From NCBI GenBank assembly GCA_018266175.1, contig JAFEAY010000021.1, forward strand, positions 62,001 through 126,000: a DNA stretch of 64,000 nt, written 5' to 3'. Numbering within the stretch: the stretch's first letter is position 1; each line of letters begins with the position of its first letter. Both the position numbers and the translations under genes were made by a program. The stretch comes from Candidatus Dependentiae bacterium. GTDB taxonomy: Bacteria > Babelota > Babeliae > Babelales > RVW-14. Positions 27,197 through 37,281 of this stretch are shown in pieces. The notes beneath the pieces were generated by a model. It searched no databases, was not told where the DNA came from, and saw only the letters and a list, made by a program, of their open reading frames with translations.

Positions 27197-27228
27197 AGTT
27201 GTTCCTTATAATTTTCTTAATAAATTTT

Positions 27229-27825
27229 CTAGAGCCCTTGAGCTTGTAAGTGAGCAAATGCAAACTGACTCCATGTTTCCATATTTTCCACAAATTCAGC
27301 ACATGCTTCAAGCGATAACAATGAACCATGTTTAAGTTCTGATCGTATGGCAATATGAGGAGAATCACCACGCAGAAGAAATGCAAACCCTACATGCACC
27401 TGTCCAACGGGATTGGTATCATCATTAATGAGGCCAAGTGGTTGAATTGATAATGAGCCATCATACTCAATTTCTTCTTGGAATTCACGTATCGCCCAAT
27501 CAAAAATTGTTTTTCTAGTAAGATCACTTTCTCGAACATGGCCACCAATACCAAGTGTATATTTGTTTTTAAGCCGCTGCTCACCAGCAGTTCCTGCTCG
27601 TTGCATAAGAAAAAATTTATTATCGTGGGTAAAAACAAGATAAGGGATAATTTGCTTATACGCTAAATCTTGCTCCATTTCTGAGCGAGGCAAAAACTGC
27701 TTATGTTCTTCAACGATATTTTGATAAGCATCAAAATTACTGCACGGTAAAAACCCATGAAACGGCTGATCTGTAAAAATTTTTGCTCGTGGAACAACTA
27801 AAATATTTTCATTTTTTTGTGTCAT
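27229..27825 (-). CDS. Nudix hydrolase
   Basis: A 198-residue protein with a Nudix box: GGHVRESD at its start and REFQEEIEY at its end, with the loop between them about four residues longer than the usual GX5EX7REUXEEXGU spacing. The core is preceded by the strand YLVFTHDNKFFLMQR. Nudix enzymes cleave nucleoside diphosphates linked to another group; the substrate here is unknown. The N-terminal 60 residues (VVPRAKIF...PRSEMEQD) are also seen in Nudix proteins annotated as phosphoesterases. AAGGAAT precedes the ATG. It is transcribed with transketolase. Confidence 0.87.
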   Translation of the reverse strand: MTQKNENILVVPRAKIFTDQPFHGFLPCSNFDAYQNIVEEHKQFLPRSEMEQDLAYKQIIPYLVFTHDNKFFLMQRAGTAGEQRLKNKYTLGIGGHVRESDLTRKTIFDWAIREFQEEIEYDGSLSIQPLGLINDDTNPVGQVHVGFAFLLRGDSPHIAIRSELKHGSLLSLEACAEFVENMETWSQFAFAHLQAQGL

Positions 27826-27867
27826 GAATATTCCTTATTACAAAAGATAAACTGCACCTAAATTGAA

Positions 27868-27889
27868 TAACCCTGCCGGTGCAGGGTTA
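27868..27889. terminator. Hairpin downstream of the clostripain cluster
   Basis: TAACCCTGC and GCAGGGTTA form a perfect 9-base stem with a CGGT loop. It lies 38 bases after the stop of the last clostripain gene (27927). No strong T run follows on either strand, so termination is likely but not certain. Confidence 0.55.
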
Positions 27890-27926
27890 CTAAGGTACCT
27901 AAAATTGAGCAAGATGCAATATACAC

Positions 27927-29243
27927 CTACTCAGCGTATTGCTTTAAAAAATTAAGCCAATTGCTATTTTGTGCAAATGCAGTCTGCCGATACGAACTAT
28001 GAATCGCTCCTTTTGAAGGGTAATAAATTGAAACACCACGAGCTCGAGCACGCAAAGGTCCGGTAGCATTGCCAATAATCAGATTATTAATCTGAGCAAG
28101 CCCAGACGATAAGGCACTGCGCACTACCTTTGTTGATTTATTATAGGCAAGTCGCTTCCGAGCAGCAGGCTCTTTATCTCTACCTTTATCACCAAATCGC
28201 TTAGAAAGCTCCGCAAAAAATGTTCCCATATCAATATATTCACTAACATCCATTTGAAGAGAAGCTGCACGCGCTTTACGTACAACACTCTTTACTCCTA
28301 TAGGATCAAGTTTTCTTGCTTCATTGAGCGTTGTTATAATTCTGCTCAATGCTATATCAAGAGCAGTTACTTGAGTTAGATCAAATGCGGACATGGTAAA
28401 ATCAGCAGTATCACCACGCTTGCGATAATAACGAGCATATCCAGTGACTATGGTCTTTGCTAGTTGAGCAGGAGTGATTGTGGGCATAGTTGTTAATGCA
28501 TTAAACATACTCGTATATTCCCAACCCTCACCAGGTTCAAGCTCTTGTGATGCAACAAAATAATCAACAAAATCTTTCACTTCATAAGCAATTTCAAACA
28601 TTGCCATCAGGCATGCATCCATCCCAAGAAGATCAAGATTTCTTCCAATAATCCCCTTGATATCACGCAACGCATCGGACATCTCACTGTTCGTCAAACA
28701 AGTTCCTTGTGAGTCATCGTACAAAACACCACGTTCAGCTTGAGCATCAGGCGATGTGCCAACAAGTTGCAGCCATTTTGAATAATAACGACGCTTCTGA
28801 CGACTTCCAGGGCTGTAATCTTCTACGCCACTTCCGTGATTCCACAAAATGAGTCCGTAATGTAATGCTGGATAGCTATTAACCACCCATTGCATACTAT
28901 CAACAAGCTCTTGTCGTGGATGATATCCCATTTCAGAAGAAAGTGATTCGTCTTCAATTTTTCCGCCAGGAGTGATGCGGAATCGCCATGTTTTATTATC
29001 ATTTGGACGGTCCCACTGCACCAGTGCATGAACCTGATCTGTTGCGCGTACCCCTTTCTGCATGGCTTTGACGTTAAAATAAGCAAAAGGATCTAAATTG
29101 TTATCGCCTTGAATGTACGTAAGAACTGACCACTGAGCAAGGCTACGAAGCATACTATTGCTCTTGCTGGCACTACACTGGGTCAAAGCAATAGCTGCTA
29201 AAAATGATCCGCTCAAAATAACCGTATAAAATTTTAGCTTCAT
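27927..29243 (-). CDS. Exported clostripain-family (C11) cysteine protease, copy 1
   Basis: A 438-residue member of the clostripain family. The signal region (MKLKFYTVILSGSFLAAIALTQC) is followed by the protease domain: WSVLTYIQGDNNLDPFA at the start, the catalytic histidine in LILWNHGSG, and the catalytic cysteine in LLGMDACLMAM, followed by ASQELEPGEGW. Family members cut after basic residues, often after autoprocessing. It lacks additional domains. It is the last of three tandem paralogues on the minus strand (27927-32160), which share these blocks throughout and end in a conserved C-terminal block (RARGVSIYYPS...SSY...FA..S.WL.FL). A secreted protease acting on host or prey proteins is likely. 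Confidence 0.88.
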   Translation of the reverse strand: MKLKFYTVILSGSFLAAIALTQCSASKSNSMLRSLAQWSVLTYIQGDNNLDPFAYFNVKAMQKGVRATDQVHALVQWDRPNDNKTWRFRITPGGKIEDESLSSEMGYHPRQELVDSMQWVVNSYPALHYGLILWNHGSGVEDYSPGSRQKRRYYSKWLQLVGTSPDAQAERGVLYDDSQGTCLTNSEMSDALRDIKGIIGRNLDLLGMDACLMAMFEIAYEVKDFVDYFVASQELEPGEGWEYTSMFNALTTMPTITPAQLAKTIVTGYARYYRKRGDTADFTMSAFDLTQVTALDIALSRIITTLNEARKLDPIGVKSVVRKARAASLQMDVSEYIDMGTFFAELSKRFGDKGRDKEPAARKRLAYNKSTKVVRSALSSGLAQINNLIIGNATGPLRARARGVSIYYPSKGAIHSSYRQTAFAQNSNWLNFLKQYAE

Positions 29244-29283
29244 GGCTGCACTCCTCTTTTTCTGCTTATTTTTCGATTATAAT

Positions 29284-30684
29284 TTATGCACGTAGGCTCT
29301 TTAAGAAGGTCATCCAACTTGAATCTTGAGCAAATAATGTTTTTGCATATGATGAATCGATACTTCCTTTACTTGGGTAGTAAATAGAAAGGCCTTTAAC
29401 ATTTGCAAGAGCCGGTCCACAAACATTCATAATGACCGCTTTAGAGATGGTCTTCATAGCTGTTGTGAGGCATGCCGTAAGCTTATTTGCTGCTTGTTGA
29501 AATTCAGGCGTCATTGGCTTGCTTAATGGACGGTTGTTCTGCAAAAATTTTGCAGACTTGGGAGCAGTACGTTGCAGCTGATTCAAAAGCGCCGTACAGA
29601 ACGAATGCAAATCAATATATTCTGGAGAGTACATCTCAATAGAGGCTTTTCGTGCTTTACTTAAAATACTTGTCATTGTTTGAGCATCGCAACTCACGCA
29701 AGAGATGATGCCTTTTGCTATGTCATCGATATTTGATTTGAGTTCATCAATCGAGTCCATTCTGACAGCAGAAAGAGTAAAGTCTCTTGCATCTGGGTGA
29801 TATTTATAAAATTCTTTATACGCTTGAACAATTGATGTTGCAAGACCCAACGATCCAAGACTTGGTTTTGCTGTAAGCGCTGCTAAGAACGATCTATAGT
29901 TCCACCCTTCTCCCGGTTCTGTTTGTTGAGAGCCTACAAAGACATCTGCAAATTGACGGACTTGATAGCACACTTCAACCATTGCCATTAAGCATGCATC
30001 CATGCCGATCAAATCTATTTTTTTACCAAGCATCGTTTTAATAGCACTCATGGCACTGGAAAGACCTTGGTTTGTTAAGCAAGTATTCTGAGAATCATCG
30101 TATAAAATACCACGCTGACCATCGGTTATCTCGCTTAAATTTTTATGCGGCAGACCTGGAAGTTCTATCCATGAATGAATATGTTTTTGAAGAAGAACGC
30201 TCAATCGTGATCGACAATAATCTTCAATGCCAGAACCATGGTTCCACAAAATCAGTCCGTAATGACTTGCTGGATATTTGGAAACAGCCCACTGCATTGA
30301 ATCGACAATTTCCTGAGAAGGATTAGTTCCCATCTCAAGACTCAAAGAATCATCTTCAATCTTTCCACCACGGACAATACGGTAACGCCATGTTTTATTA
30401 TTACCCGGCTGATCCCACTGCACTAACATATTAACATTTGTATCGTCTAACATTCCTTTTTGCATAGCGGTCATGTTATAACTTGCAAATTCTGCCAAGC
30501 TATTATCTGCTTGTATGTAGGTAAGTAATGTCCATGCTTTCGTTGATGCTTTTGATTTAGTTACCTGATCATCGTGCAAGGCTACTGATTCTTGCGCTTG
30601 AGCACAAAAGAAAAAGCTGCATACAAGTAACTTGCATGCAGCTGAAATAAATCGCTTTTTGTTATCGCAAATTGCATTCTTCAT
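29284..30684 (-). CDS. Exported clostripain-family (C11) cysteine protease, copy 2
   Basis: A 466-residue paralogue of the neighbouring genes. Signal peptide residues about 10-30 (ISAACKLLVCSFFFCAQA). The catalytic His lies in LILWNHGSG and the Cys in LIGMDACLMAM; YIQADNSLAEFA and GSQQTEPGEGW are further shared blocks. I start it at the ATG 30684 because AGGAAGGAGAG lies directly upstream; the longer frame begins with TTG and has no such site. Forty bases separate it from copy 1, so the pair is probably one transcript. Copies 1 and 2 are closer to each other than to copy 3, judging by the shared wording around both active-site residues. Confidence 0.88.
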   Translation of the reverse strand: MKNAICDNKKRFISAACKLLVCSFFFCAQAQESVALHDDQVTKSKASTKAWTLLTYIQADNSLAEFASYNMTAMQKGMLDDTNVNMLVQWDQPGNNKTWRYRIVRGGKIEDDSLSLEMGTNPSQEIVDSMQWAVSKYPASHYGLILWNHGSGIEDYCRSRLSVLLQKHIHSWIELPGLPHKNLSEITDGQRGILYDDSQNTCLTNQGLSSAMSAIKTMLGKKIDLIGMDACLMAMVEVCYQVRQFADVFVGSQQTEPGEGWNYRSFLAALTAKPSLGSLGLATSIVQAYKEFYKYHPDARDFTLSAVRMDSIDELKSNIDDIAKGIISCVSCDAQTMTSILSKARKASIEMYSPEYIDLHSFCTALLNQLQRTAPKSAKFLQNNRPLSKPMTPEFQQAANKLTACLTTAMKTISKAVIMNVCGPALANVKGLSIYYPSKGSIDSSYAKTLFAQDSSWMTFLKSLRA

Positions 30685-30780
30685 GACTCTCCTTCCTAGA
30701 GAATTGAAAAAACCGTTATTCAACTCTTCACAGGGTATGGAAGGAAGTTACGTAAACGCAATAATTTTTCTTAACCGTTA

Positions 30781-32160
30781 TCAGCGATAAACAATTTCTT
30801 TTAAAAAGTTAAACCATAAAGAATCTTTTGCAAAATCAGTATGTTGGTATGAACCATCAATATGATTCATCGGAAAGTAAATTGAAAGCCCTTTTGCTCG
30901 AGAAAGGTATGCTCCAGATGCGCTTGCAACAACACTCTGTTCAATGCTATTTACCGCTTTATTAACAGCACCTTTGAGCTGAACCACAGCATAATTACCC
31001 GAAAACTTTTTATCAAAAAGTAATGCAATGCTCTTGTTTAACTCAACAAAAAATGAATGTAAGTCGATATAACTGGTAGCACTAAATTGTAAGCAATTAC
31101 GACGAGCTTGTTTAATTGCTTCAGCAAGAGAATCTTTATCAATACGTTGGCAAAGACTAAGATACTGAACAACAGTATCAAGGCTTGTTTTCAAGCCATC
31201 AAGATGTGATAAATCTATAGCAGACTGAGTATAAAATTGAATCTTATCTTTATAAAGCGATTGATAACTTGCAACAACCGATTGAGCCGCTTGCACTGGA
31301 GTCATTCTTCCACCTGCAAATGATTGCAAAAAGGTTAAATAATTCCAGCCATAAGCCAACTCAACCTCTTGCGAGGCAACCATGTAGTCCGCATAGTTAC
31401 GAGCCTGATAACCAACTTCAAGCATTGCCATAAGACAAGCATCCATTCCTAAAATATTAATTTTTTGATTGTTCAGCACCGATGTCTTGATTTCGGAAAG
31501 CGCATTGGTCAAAACCTGATTATTCATATAAGTCTTACTTTGTTCATTAAAAAGAATACCTCTATGAACAGTTGTTGTATTATTCTGGTCTAAATCCGAG
31601 GGCTCAACTAAAATTGCATCCCCTGGATCATCACACGTGATACCATTGATACAAATTTTTGGATTATCTTTAAGGATGCTTGGATCTATTGCAAATTTAC
31701 TTCCTGAAGACCAAGGCTTTTGATTTCCCCAAATCGGATCAACAATACCTATTCCATGATTCCATAAAATTAAAAAGTACTTTTCTGCCGGAAATTTAGT
31801 GGCAGCCCAACGCATCGAGTCAACCAAGTCATGTGCTTTATTGCCATCGGTATTAATAGGTAAGCAGACGTCAAGAATTAATTTTCCCTTCTCAACTTTG
31901 TATCGCCATACACCTTGTTGATCTGGTTGATACCATTGAACTAAAATATTAAGATTTGTTCCTGAACCAACAATCGCCATATCATTAAAGTTTTTATAAG
32001 CAAAATTACTTAAATTATTTTTTGCTTGCGCATAAACCAGAATGGTCCATTCAGCTTTTGCATTGAGTTGATGAACGCTGAGCAAAAAAGAAACAATCAA
32101 AAAAAGACGTACGCTTTTAAAAATAGTCTTACAGAATTTTTGTGATGCAAACAACTTCAT
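30781..32160 (-). CDS. Exported clostripain-family (C11) cysteine protease, copy 3
   Basis: A 459-residue paralogue, first of the three in transcription order. Signal peptide residues about 10-35 (FKSVRLFLIVSFLLSVHQLNA). The catalytic His is in LILWNHGIG (Ile replaces Ser) and the catalytic Cys in ILGMDACLMAM. Between them is an insertion of about 30 residues not seen in the other two, containing CINGITCDDPGD. The C-terminal block (RAKGLSIYFP) matches the others. GGGGAG precedes the ATG at 32160. The insertion could alter specificity or carry an autoprocessing site. Confidence 0.87.
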   Translation of the reverse strand: MKLFASQKFCKTIFKSVRLFLIVSFLLSVHQLNAKAEWTILVYAQAKNNLSNFAYKNFNDMAIVGSGTNLNILVQWYQPDQQGVWRYKVEKGKLILDVCLPINTDGNKAHDLVDSMRWAATKFPAEKYFLILWNHGIGIVDPIWGNQKPWSSGSKFAIDPSILKDNPKICINGITCDDPGDAILVEPSDLDQNNTTTVHRGILFNEQSKTYMNNQVLTNALSEIKTSVLNNQKINILGMDACLMAMLEVGYQARNYADYMVASQEVELAYGWNYLTFLQSFAGGRMTPVQAAQSVVASYQSLYKDKIQFYTQSAIDLSHLDGLKTSLDTVVQYLSLCQRIDKDSLAEAIKQARRNCLQFSATSYIDLHSFFVELNKSIALLFDKKFSGNYAVVQLKGAVNKAVNSIEQSVVASASGAYLSRAKGLSIYFPMNHIDGSYQHTDFAKDSLWFNFLKEIVYR

Positions 32161-32260
32161 AATCTCCCCCCTGAAGCACTATATTGCTTACTGAAAATAT
32201 ACTTTGGGGATTCTCTCGAAGCTCTTCCCCTGAGAAATGTATTCCCCACATCCTACTTTG

Positions 32261-32290
32261 ATGCTACAAAATGGAGATTCGTCAAGTCAA
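32261..32290 (-). promoter_or_regulatory. Candidate promoter of the clostripain cluster
   Basis: On the minus strand TTGACT (32290-32285) and TAGCAT (32266-32261) are separated by 18 bases, about 100 bases upstream of the first clostripain ATG. The 270 bases between this gene and leuS contain no gene I can support. Confidence 0.35.
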
Positions 32291-32430
32291 TAATTTATTA
32301 ATTGTAAATTATTATGCAAGCTGGGCGTAAAAATAGTAAAATCAAACAAATGTAGTAAAATGACTGATAAATGCAGTTGCTGCCAATAAACCTTTTGATG
32401 CGTAGAGCTCAAAGCAATAAGGAATCTGTT

Positions 32431-34875
32431 ATGAGTTATGATTTTAAAGCCGTAGAGACAAAGTGGCGTGAAGCGTGGAAAAAAAATCCATACTTCAAAA
32501 CACGTAATGATCAATCAGGAAAGAAATATTACTGCCTTGATATGTTCCCCTATCCATCAGGTTCTGGCCTGCACGTAGGGCACTGGAAAGGTTATGTACT
32601 TTCTGATGTCTACGCACGCATTAAATTACTCCAAGGTTACAATGTCCTGCACCCTATGGGCTGGGACGCATTTGGATTACCTGCAGAAAATGATGCAATC
32701 AAAAAGGGTATTCAACCTAAAATTGGTACCGCAAAAAATATTGCGGTCTTTAAAGAACAGCTTGCACACATTGGCGCTATCTATGATTGGGATAAAGAGC
32801 TTGATACCACCGATTCAAAATACTACAAATGGACGCAGTGGATTTTCTTGCAAATGTTCAAAGCAGGCCTTGCTTATGAAGAAGAAACAGCTATTAATTG
32901 GTGCCCTTCTTGCTTAACGGGTCTTGCAAACGAAGAAGTTGTGAGTGGCGGTTGTGAGCGCTGTGGAACATTAGTACTTCCTAAAAAAGTACGTCAATGG
33001 ATTTTGCGCATCACCAACTATGCTGAAAAGCTTCTTGAAGGGCTTGATCGTCTTGAATGGCCTGAAAAAGTTAAACTCATGCAACGCAACTGGATTGGTA
33101 AGAGTCATGGCGCTCGTATCACTTTTAAAACGGAAAACAACATAGAATTAGCGGTTTACACAACAACGCCAGAAACTCTTTTTGGGCTGACCTTTATTGT
33201 TGTTGCTCCCGATCATGAGATTGTTAGTTCAATCACAACAACTGAACAAAAAGAAAAAGTTTTGGCGTATCAAGAAGAATATCTTCATCATTCAACCCGT
33301 GAAAACACCATTGAAGTTCAAGAAAAAACTGGCGTCTTTACAGGCAGTTTTGCAGTCAACCCACTCAATGGTCGAAAAGTTCCTGTTTATCTTGCTAACT
33401 ATGTACTCAAAGATTATGGAACTGGAATTGTTATGGGCGTTCCAGGAAACTGCCAAGTAGATCTTGATTTTGCACGTCTTTTTGACTTACCAGTTATTCC
33501 CGTGCTTAAACCTTATCAAGAGCAGTCAGATTATCTTGATGCTCAGGGTAACGTTGTTAAAGCATATGAACTTGACGGAACACTGGTCAACTCCAGTGAA
33601 TTTGACGGCCTTGATCGAAAAGAAGCATTCACCAAAGTTGTAGAGTTGCTCAAACAAAAAAATTGCGCTGAATTTACTACCATGTACCGCATGCGCGACT
33701 GGGTTTTTTCACGCCAGCGCTACTGGGGTGAACCTATTCCACTCGTCCACTGTGCCGCTTGTGGTGTGGTACCCGTACCTGAAGATCAACTCCCCATCCA
33801 ACTTCCTGAAGTTGAACACTATCAACCAACTGGAACCGGTGAATCTCCGCTTGCAGGCATTCATGAATGGGTAAACACAACCTGCCCTTCATGTAATGGT
33901 CCTGCAAAACGCGAAACCAACACCATGCCTCAATGGGCTGGTTCATGCTGGTATTTCTTACGCTACCCAAATCCAGATCTTGATACCGCATTTGGTAGCC
34001 CTGAAGATATGAAATACTGGATGCCCGTCGACCTGTATGTCGGCGGCATTGAGCATGCTATTTTGCATCTTTTGTATGCACGTTTTTACATCAAAGTACT
34101 CTATGACCTTGGACATCTTCCTTTTGATGAGCCGTTCAAGCAACTCTTTAATCAAGGCATGGTCTGCAAAAAGTCTGAAACTACCGGACGTGTTGAAAAA
34201 ATGTCCAAGTCAAAAGGTAATGTTGTTAACCCTAACGAAATTGTTGAAGAGCTTGGTTCTGACACGCTGCGCATGTACATGCTCTTTATGGGACCACCTG
34301 AACTAGATACGGAATGGCAGACAGAATCTATTCGAGGCGTACGAAGCTTTTTAAATCGCCTCTGGGATTTTTTGAATAATCCAGCTCATGTACTCGCACC
34401 AGCTAAACAGGCTGATGAAAAGTCACAACGTCGCTTTCATCAATTCTTAAAAGCGTATCAAGAGCGTATCGAGCAATTTAAAGTAAATACTGCAGTTTCG
34501 GCAATTATGGAATATTTGAACGATATGCAATCTGGAAAATTGGTTTTTGATCAAGCATTACTTGAACAATTTTTAGTTGCGCTTTCAATTATGGTTCCAC
34601 ACTTTGCAAGTGAACTCATTGAGCAATTGCTGGGCAAACAACTGAGTGCATGCACGTGGCCTACATTTGATGCACAACTTGCCTATGTTAACGAAGTGGA
34701 AATTGCGGTTCAAGTGAATGGTAAATTGCGTGGAGCAGTTCAGGCAACGCGTGGAGCTTCTCAAACAGATGTTGAAGCTGCAGCTCGCAAAACCATAGAA
34801 AAGTGGCTTGAAAATGTTACGGTGGTCAAAGTAATCTTTGTTGCTGATCGCTTGATTAACTTTGTAATACGATAA
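32431..34875 (+). CDS. leuS: Leucyl-tRNA synthetase
   Basis: An 814-residue class I synthetase that charges tRNA-Leu. The HIGH motif is HVGHWKGY near residue 48, the CP1 editing domain follows with its Thr-rich [10 protein letters not shown] motif, a zinc-type pair is in WCPSC and CERCG, and [12 protein letters not shown] is the ATP-binding KMSKS loop. The tail contains the C-terminal domain ([11 protein letters not shown] type: [11 protein letters not shown]). I start it at the ATG 32431 with AAGGA upstream; the frame is open 20 codons further but without a ribosome site. Length is normal for bacterial LeuRS, slightly short. Confidence 0.96.
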   Translation: MSYDFKAVETKWREAWKKNPYFKTRNDQSGKKYYCLDMFPYPSGSGLHVGHWKGYVLSDVYARIKLLQGYNVLHPMGWDAFGLPAENDAIKKGIQPKIGTAKNIAVFKEQLAHIGAIYDWDKELDTTDSKYYKWTQWIFLQMFKAGLAYEEETAINWCPSCLTGLANEEVVSGGCERCGTLVLPKKVRQWILRITNYAEKLLEGLDRLEWPEKVKLMQRNWIGKSHGARITFKTENNIELAVYTTTPETLFGLTFIVVAPDHEIVSSITTTEQKEKVLAYQEEYLHHSTRENTIEVQEKTGVFTGSFAVNPLNGRKVPVYLANYVLKDYGTGIVMGVPGNCQVDLDFARLFDLPVIPVLKPYQEQSDYLDAQGNVVKAYELDGTLVNSSEFDGLDRKEAFTKVVELLKQKNCAEFTTMYRMRDWVFSRQRYWGEPIPLVHCAACGVVPVPEDQLPIQLPEVEHYQPTGTGESPLAGIHEWVNTTCPSCNGPAKRETNTMPQWAGSCWYFLRYPNPDLDTAFGSPEDMKYWMPVDLYVGGIEHAILHLLYARFYIKVLYDLGHLPFDEPFKQLFNQGMVCKKSETTGRVEKMSKSKGNVVNPNEIVEELGSDTLRMYMLFMGPPELDTEWQTESIRGVRSFLNRLWDFLNNPAHVLAPAKQADEKSQRRFHQFLKAYQERIEQFKVNTAVSAIMEYLNDMQSGKLVFDQALLEQFLVALSIMVPHFASELIEQLLGKQLSACTWPTFDAQLAYVNEVEIAVQVNGKLRGAVQATRGASQTDVEAAARKTIEKWLENVTVVKVIFVADRLINFVIR

Positions 34876-34881
34876 AATAAA

Positions 34882-34920
34882 TAAGGGCATCAAAAATTTT
34901 TTGATGCCCTTATAATTTTA
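34882..34920 (+). terminator. Terminator after leuS
   Basis: TAAGGGCATCAAAAA (34882-34896) and TTTTTGATGCCCTTA (34898-34912) are perfectly complementary, and AT-rich sequence follows. The hairpin lies seven bases after the leuS stop and ends shortly before the ribosome site of the next gene, so it may only partly stop transcription. Confidence 0.75.
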
Positions 34921-34932
34921 AGGACTATTCGC

Positions 34933-35265
34933 ATGGCTGTTAATGGCTACGCCAACTATATTTTAGATCTTTTACTGCCGCTCGGTAACATGAGGGCCCG
35001 CAAAATGTTTGGCGGTTTTGGTATCTACAAAAATGGCATTTTCTTTGCCCTCATCATCAATAATATTTTGTACTTCAAAGTTGATGCAGCCAACCAATCA
35101 GATTATGAATCATTCGATTCAAAGCCATTTACCTACACCAATAAAAACGACAAACTTGTGAGCATGAGCTACTGGGAAGTCCCTATCGATATTCTTGAAA
35201 ATCAAAACAAGCTTGAGCAATGGGTTGAAAAGGCCGTTCAAGCTGCACAGCGTGCCAAAAAATAG
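34933..35265 (+). CDS. TfoX N-terminal-domain protein
   Basis: A 110-residue single-domain protein matching the N-terminal domain of TfoX/Sxy: the opening Y-x3-L-L-P-L segment, R-A-R-K-M-F-G-G-F-G-I-Y, the FALIINNILYFKVD strand and the PFTYTNK...MSYWEVP block. In gamma-proteobacteria TfoX turns on competence genes, but many small TfoX-N proteins of other phyla have no known role. The C-terminal TfoX domain is absent. AAGGA precedes the ATG. Together with the ComEC-like and ComF-like genes it hints at remains of a DNA-uptake system. Confidence 0.85.
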   Translation: MAVNGYANYILDLLLPLGNMRARKMFGGFGIYKNGIFFALIINNILYFKVDAANQSDYESFDSKPFTYTNKNDKLVSMSYWEVPIDILENQNKLEQWVEKAVQAAQRAKK

Positions 35266-35318
35266 TACTTGTACCTCTTCTTACCGCCAGACACCTTCAC
35301 TCCAAATCAAAAGCAATT

Positions 35319-36827
35319 CTAAGTAACCGCTGGTGCTTTTTGCAAGGCGCCTGTCAAATCTGCCAGCCCTTTTTTCAAAGCCTCGAGCTTTTGCTTCAGA
35401 CTTTCAAGCTGTTTTTTAAGCTCTGCCAGTTTTGCAGGAAGACCTGCTTTTTCCTCAAGTATATCCTTTATATCAGGGTAAATATCAAAAACAGATTTTC
35501 CATCATCATCTTTTTCGCTCAGAGCTTCTTCTAATATTTTTCTGTCTTTAACCTGCTTAATCAAAAATTTCAAAAAACACTCCCCATTCTTTTCTGGATG
35601 AGCCTCTACCAGATAAGGTGCTCGTGCAGCTTTTGCATCATAAGAAATATTTTTTTCGTAATATATTTTTACATCTTTAGGCTTAATCTTCAAATACTCT
35701 TCTTTCTTATTTTGTGCAACCACTGCCGCCCAATGTAAAGCATTTCTGCCGAAACTACCTCGCGCAACAATCGCCTCTTCTTTTTTATTATCGGATAGAA
35801 GCTCAAGGAGTCTTTCTACAAAATCAAATCGATCAATATCGATTGCATAGGAAATCATCTCGTTCTCTAAGATTCTTTTATTTCGAATATTTGCGTTGTC
35901 AGTATGTTTAAGAAAAACTATACAACACTCAATATCTCGCTGAGCGTTCTTATAAGGGTCATGGGCTAGTTTCTGGTTAATAATTTTATTATAATTTTCT
36001 AAAAAACTTTCCCACATACTGCCAAAAGGATAATGGCTCTGATCTAGAACTTTATACGAAAGAATAAGATCCAATGACCAAAATTTGTGATGGTTCGCAA
36101 GAACTTCAAGCAAATTATCACCATGAGTACCTTCCATGGTTGTGCAGGACTTTTGGCGAGTTTCAGGGGACATAGCATCTAAAATTGGCTTAAGAAATAA
36201 TTCTTTTTCAAAAAAGGCTGCAGTTTCGAGCAAGCTGCCATCCATCTTATTTTTATGTAATCCCTTAATAAGGACTTCATCACGAACCTCTTGTGTGGAT
36301 AGCGTATTTAACAATATTAAAAAAATTTCAAGATTTTGATTTTCCATTGTATATTTCAAAAGATTTACCCCAGAATATAACTGCGTTACAGCTCTGTCTC
36401 GGGCTTGATCAGATGATAAAAGTGAAAGAATAGCTTTCAGCTTCTGAGGTATAGCATCACGTATGGCTTTTTTCTGTTGTTCATTCGCATACTTTAATTC
36501 AGTGGTTTTATAGTATTTCATAAGATACATAAGCGGGTAATGATCTTGTAGGACCATACGATGACCTATTATGTACTCATCTTTATTGACATTGGCTGGT
36601 AACGATTCCAACAAAAATATAAGTGTCTCAAAGGCCAAATCGTGGTTTTTATCATGAGAAATTTTCTGTTCTTTGAAATCCATTGCTTCCAACACAAGCG
36701 TTATTAAGTTTTTTCCTTTCTTATGTTCACTCAGAATAACTGCTTGCTGGTCAGCACTAGTCAATTGCTCTATGAATAATCGCAATAACGAAAAATTTCT
36801 ATGATTTTCATTTACAGCGGAACTCAC
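35319..36827 (-). CDS. Ankyrin-like helical repeat protein, probably 3' part of a split gene
   Basis: A 502-residue helical protein. It holds repeated units with the pattern of degenerate ankyrin repeats, clearest at GRNALHWAAVV in the C-terminal half and GKNLITLVLEA, VNLLKYTM, GDNLLEVLANHH in the first half. The last 60 residues form a Leu/Lys coiled coil (LAELKKQLESLKQKLEALKKGL). There is no signal peptide; the frame begins with GTG at 36827 that overlaps the stop of the upstream gene (GTGA). The upstream gene encodes a signal peptide and the same type of repeat, so the two may be one exported protein interrupted by a frameshift, or a coupled pair. Confidence 0.72.
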   Translation of the reverse strand: MSSAVNENHRNFSLLRLFIEQLTSADQQAVILSEHKKGKNLITLVLEAMDFKEQKISHDKNHDLAFETLIFLLESLPANVNKDEYIIGHRMVLQDHYPLMYLMKYYKTTELKYANEQQKKAIRDAIPQKLKAILSLLSSDQARDRAVTQLYSGVNLLKYTMENQNLEIFLILLNTLSTQEVRDEVLIKGLHKNKMDGSLLETAAFFEKELFLKPILDAMSPETRQKSCTTMEGTHGDNLLEVLANHHKFWSLDLILSYKVLDQSHYPFGSMWESFLENYNKIINQKLAHDPYKNAQRDIECCIVFLKHTDNANIRNKRILENEMISYAIDIDRFDFVERLLELLSDNKKEEAIVARGSFGRNALHWAAVVAQNKKEEYLKIKPKDVKIYYEKNISYDAKAARAPYLVEAHPEKNGECFLKFLIKQVKDRKILEEALSEKDDDGKSVFDIYPDIKDILEEKAGLPAKLAELKKQLESLKQKLEALKKGLADLTGALQKAPAVT

Positions 36828-37219
36828 TGGCGAGTCTCCATATTTATTTTTTGCAAAAGTGTATTACGTCGATCATCTACAGAAAGTACATCAAAGCATT
36901 GCTTTGCAATTGAATGGTTTTTATCAGAAGATTGTATTAAAAAAGTATGAAATAAATTGTTACCATAATTATCAAGTCGAACAACAGCAGCAGCTCTTTC
37001 AGCAAGGGAAAGAGAGTTAAAAATATTTCCAAACTCAGAGTTTTTATTGCAATTATGAAGGGGAAAGTCAGCCTTATCTTTTGCAGCCTGCTCTTTATAC
37101 TGCTCTTCATATCGCTGCATCAATTCTCTCTCCATATTTTCTCTATCTTGACTCCAGAGAGCAAATATTCCCACAAAGCTTAACTGAGCTATCAATGTTA
37201 AAAATATTATTTTTTTCAT
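36824..37219 (-). CDS. Exported N-terminal part of the ankyrin-like protein
   Basis: A 131-residue protein with a signal peptide (MKKIIFLTLIAQLSFVGIFA). After a charged linker (residues 22-50) come two helical repeat units (LSLAERAAAVVRLDNYGNNL, then VLSVDDRRNTLLQKIN) of the same kind as in the following gene. The stop at 36824 overlaps the GTG start of that gene by four bases. Ending in mid-repeat, it looks like the 5' piece of a longer gene. The alternative is true translational coupling of two proteins. Confidence 0.7.
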   Translation of the reverse strand: MKKIIFLTLIAQLSFVGIFALWSQDRENMERELMQRYEEQYKEQAAKDKADFPLHNCNKNSEFGNIFNSLSLAERAAAVVRLDNYGNNLFHTFLIQSSDKNHSIAKQCFDVLSVDDRRNTLLQKINMETRQ

Positions 37220-37281
37220 AAAAATTCTTCCCCAAAGCTTACTTCTTCGAATTCTGATAAATAATCATAAAGATCTTAGCA

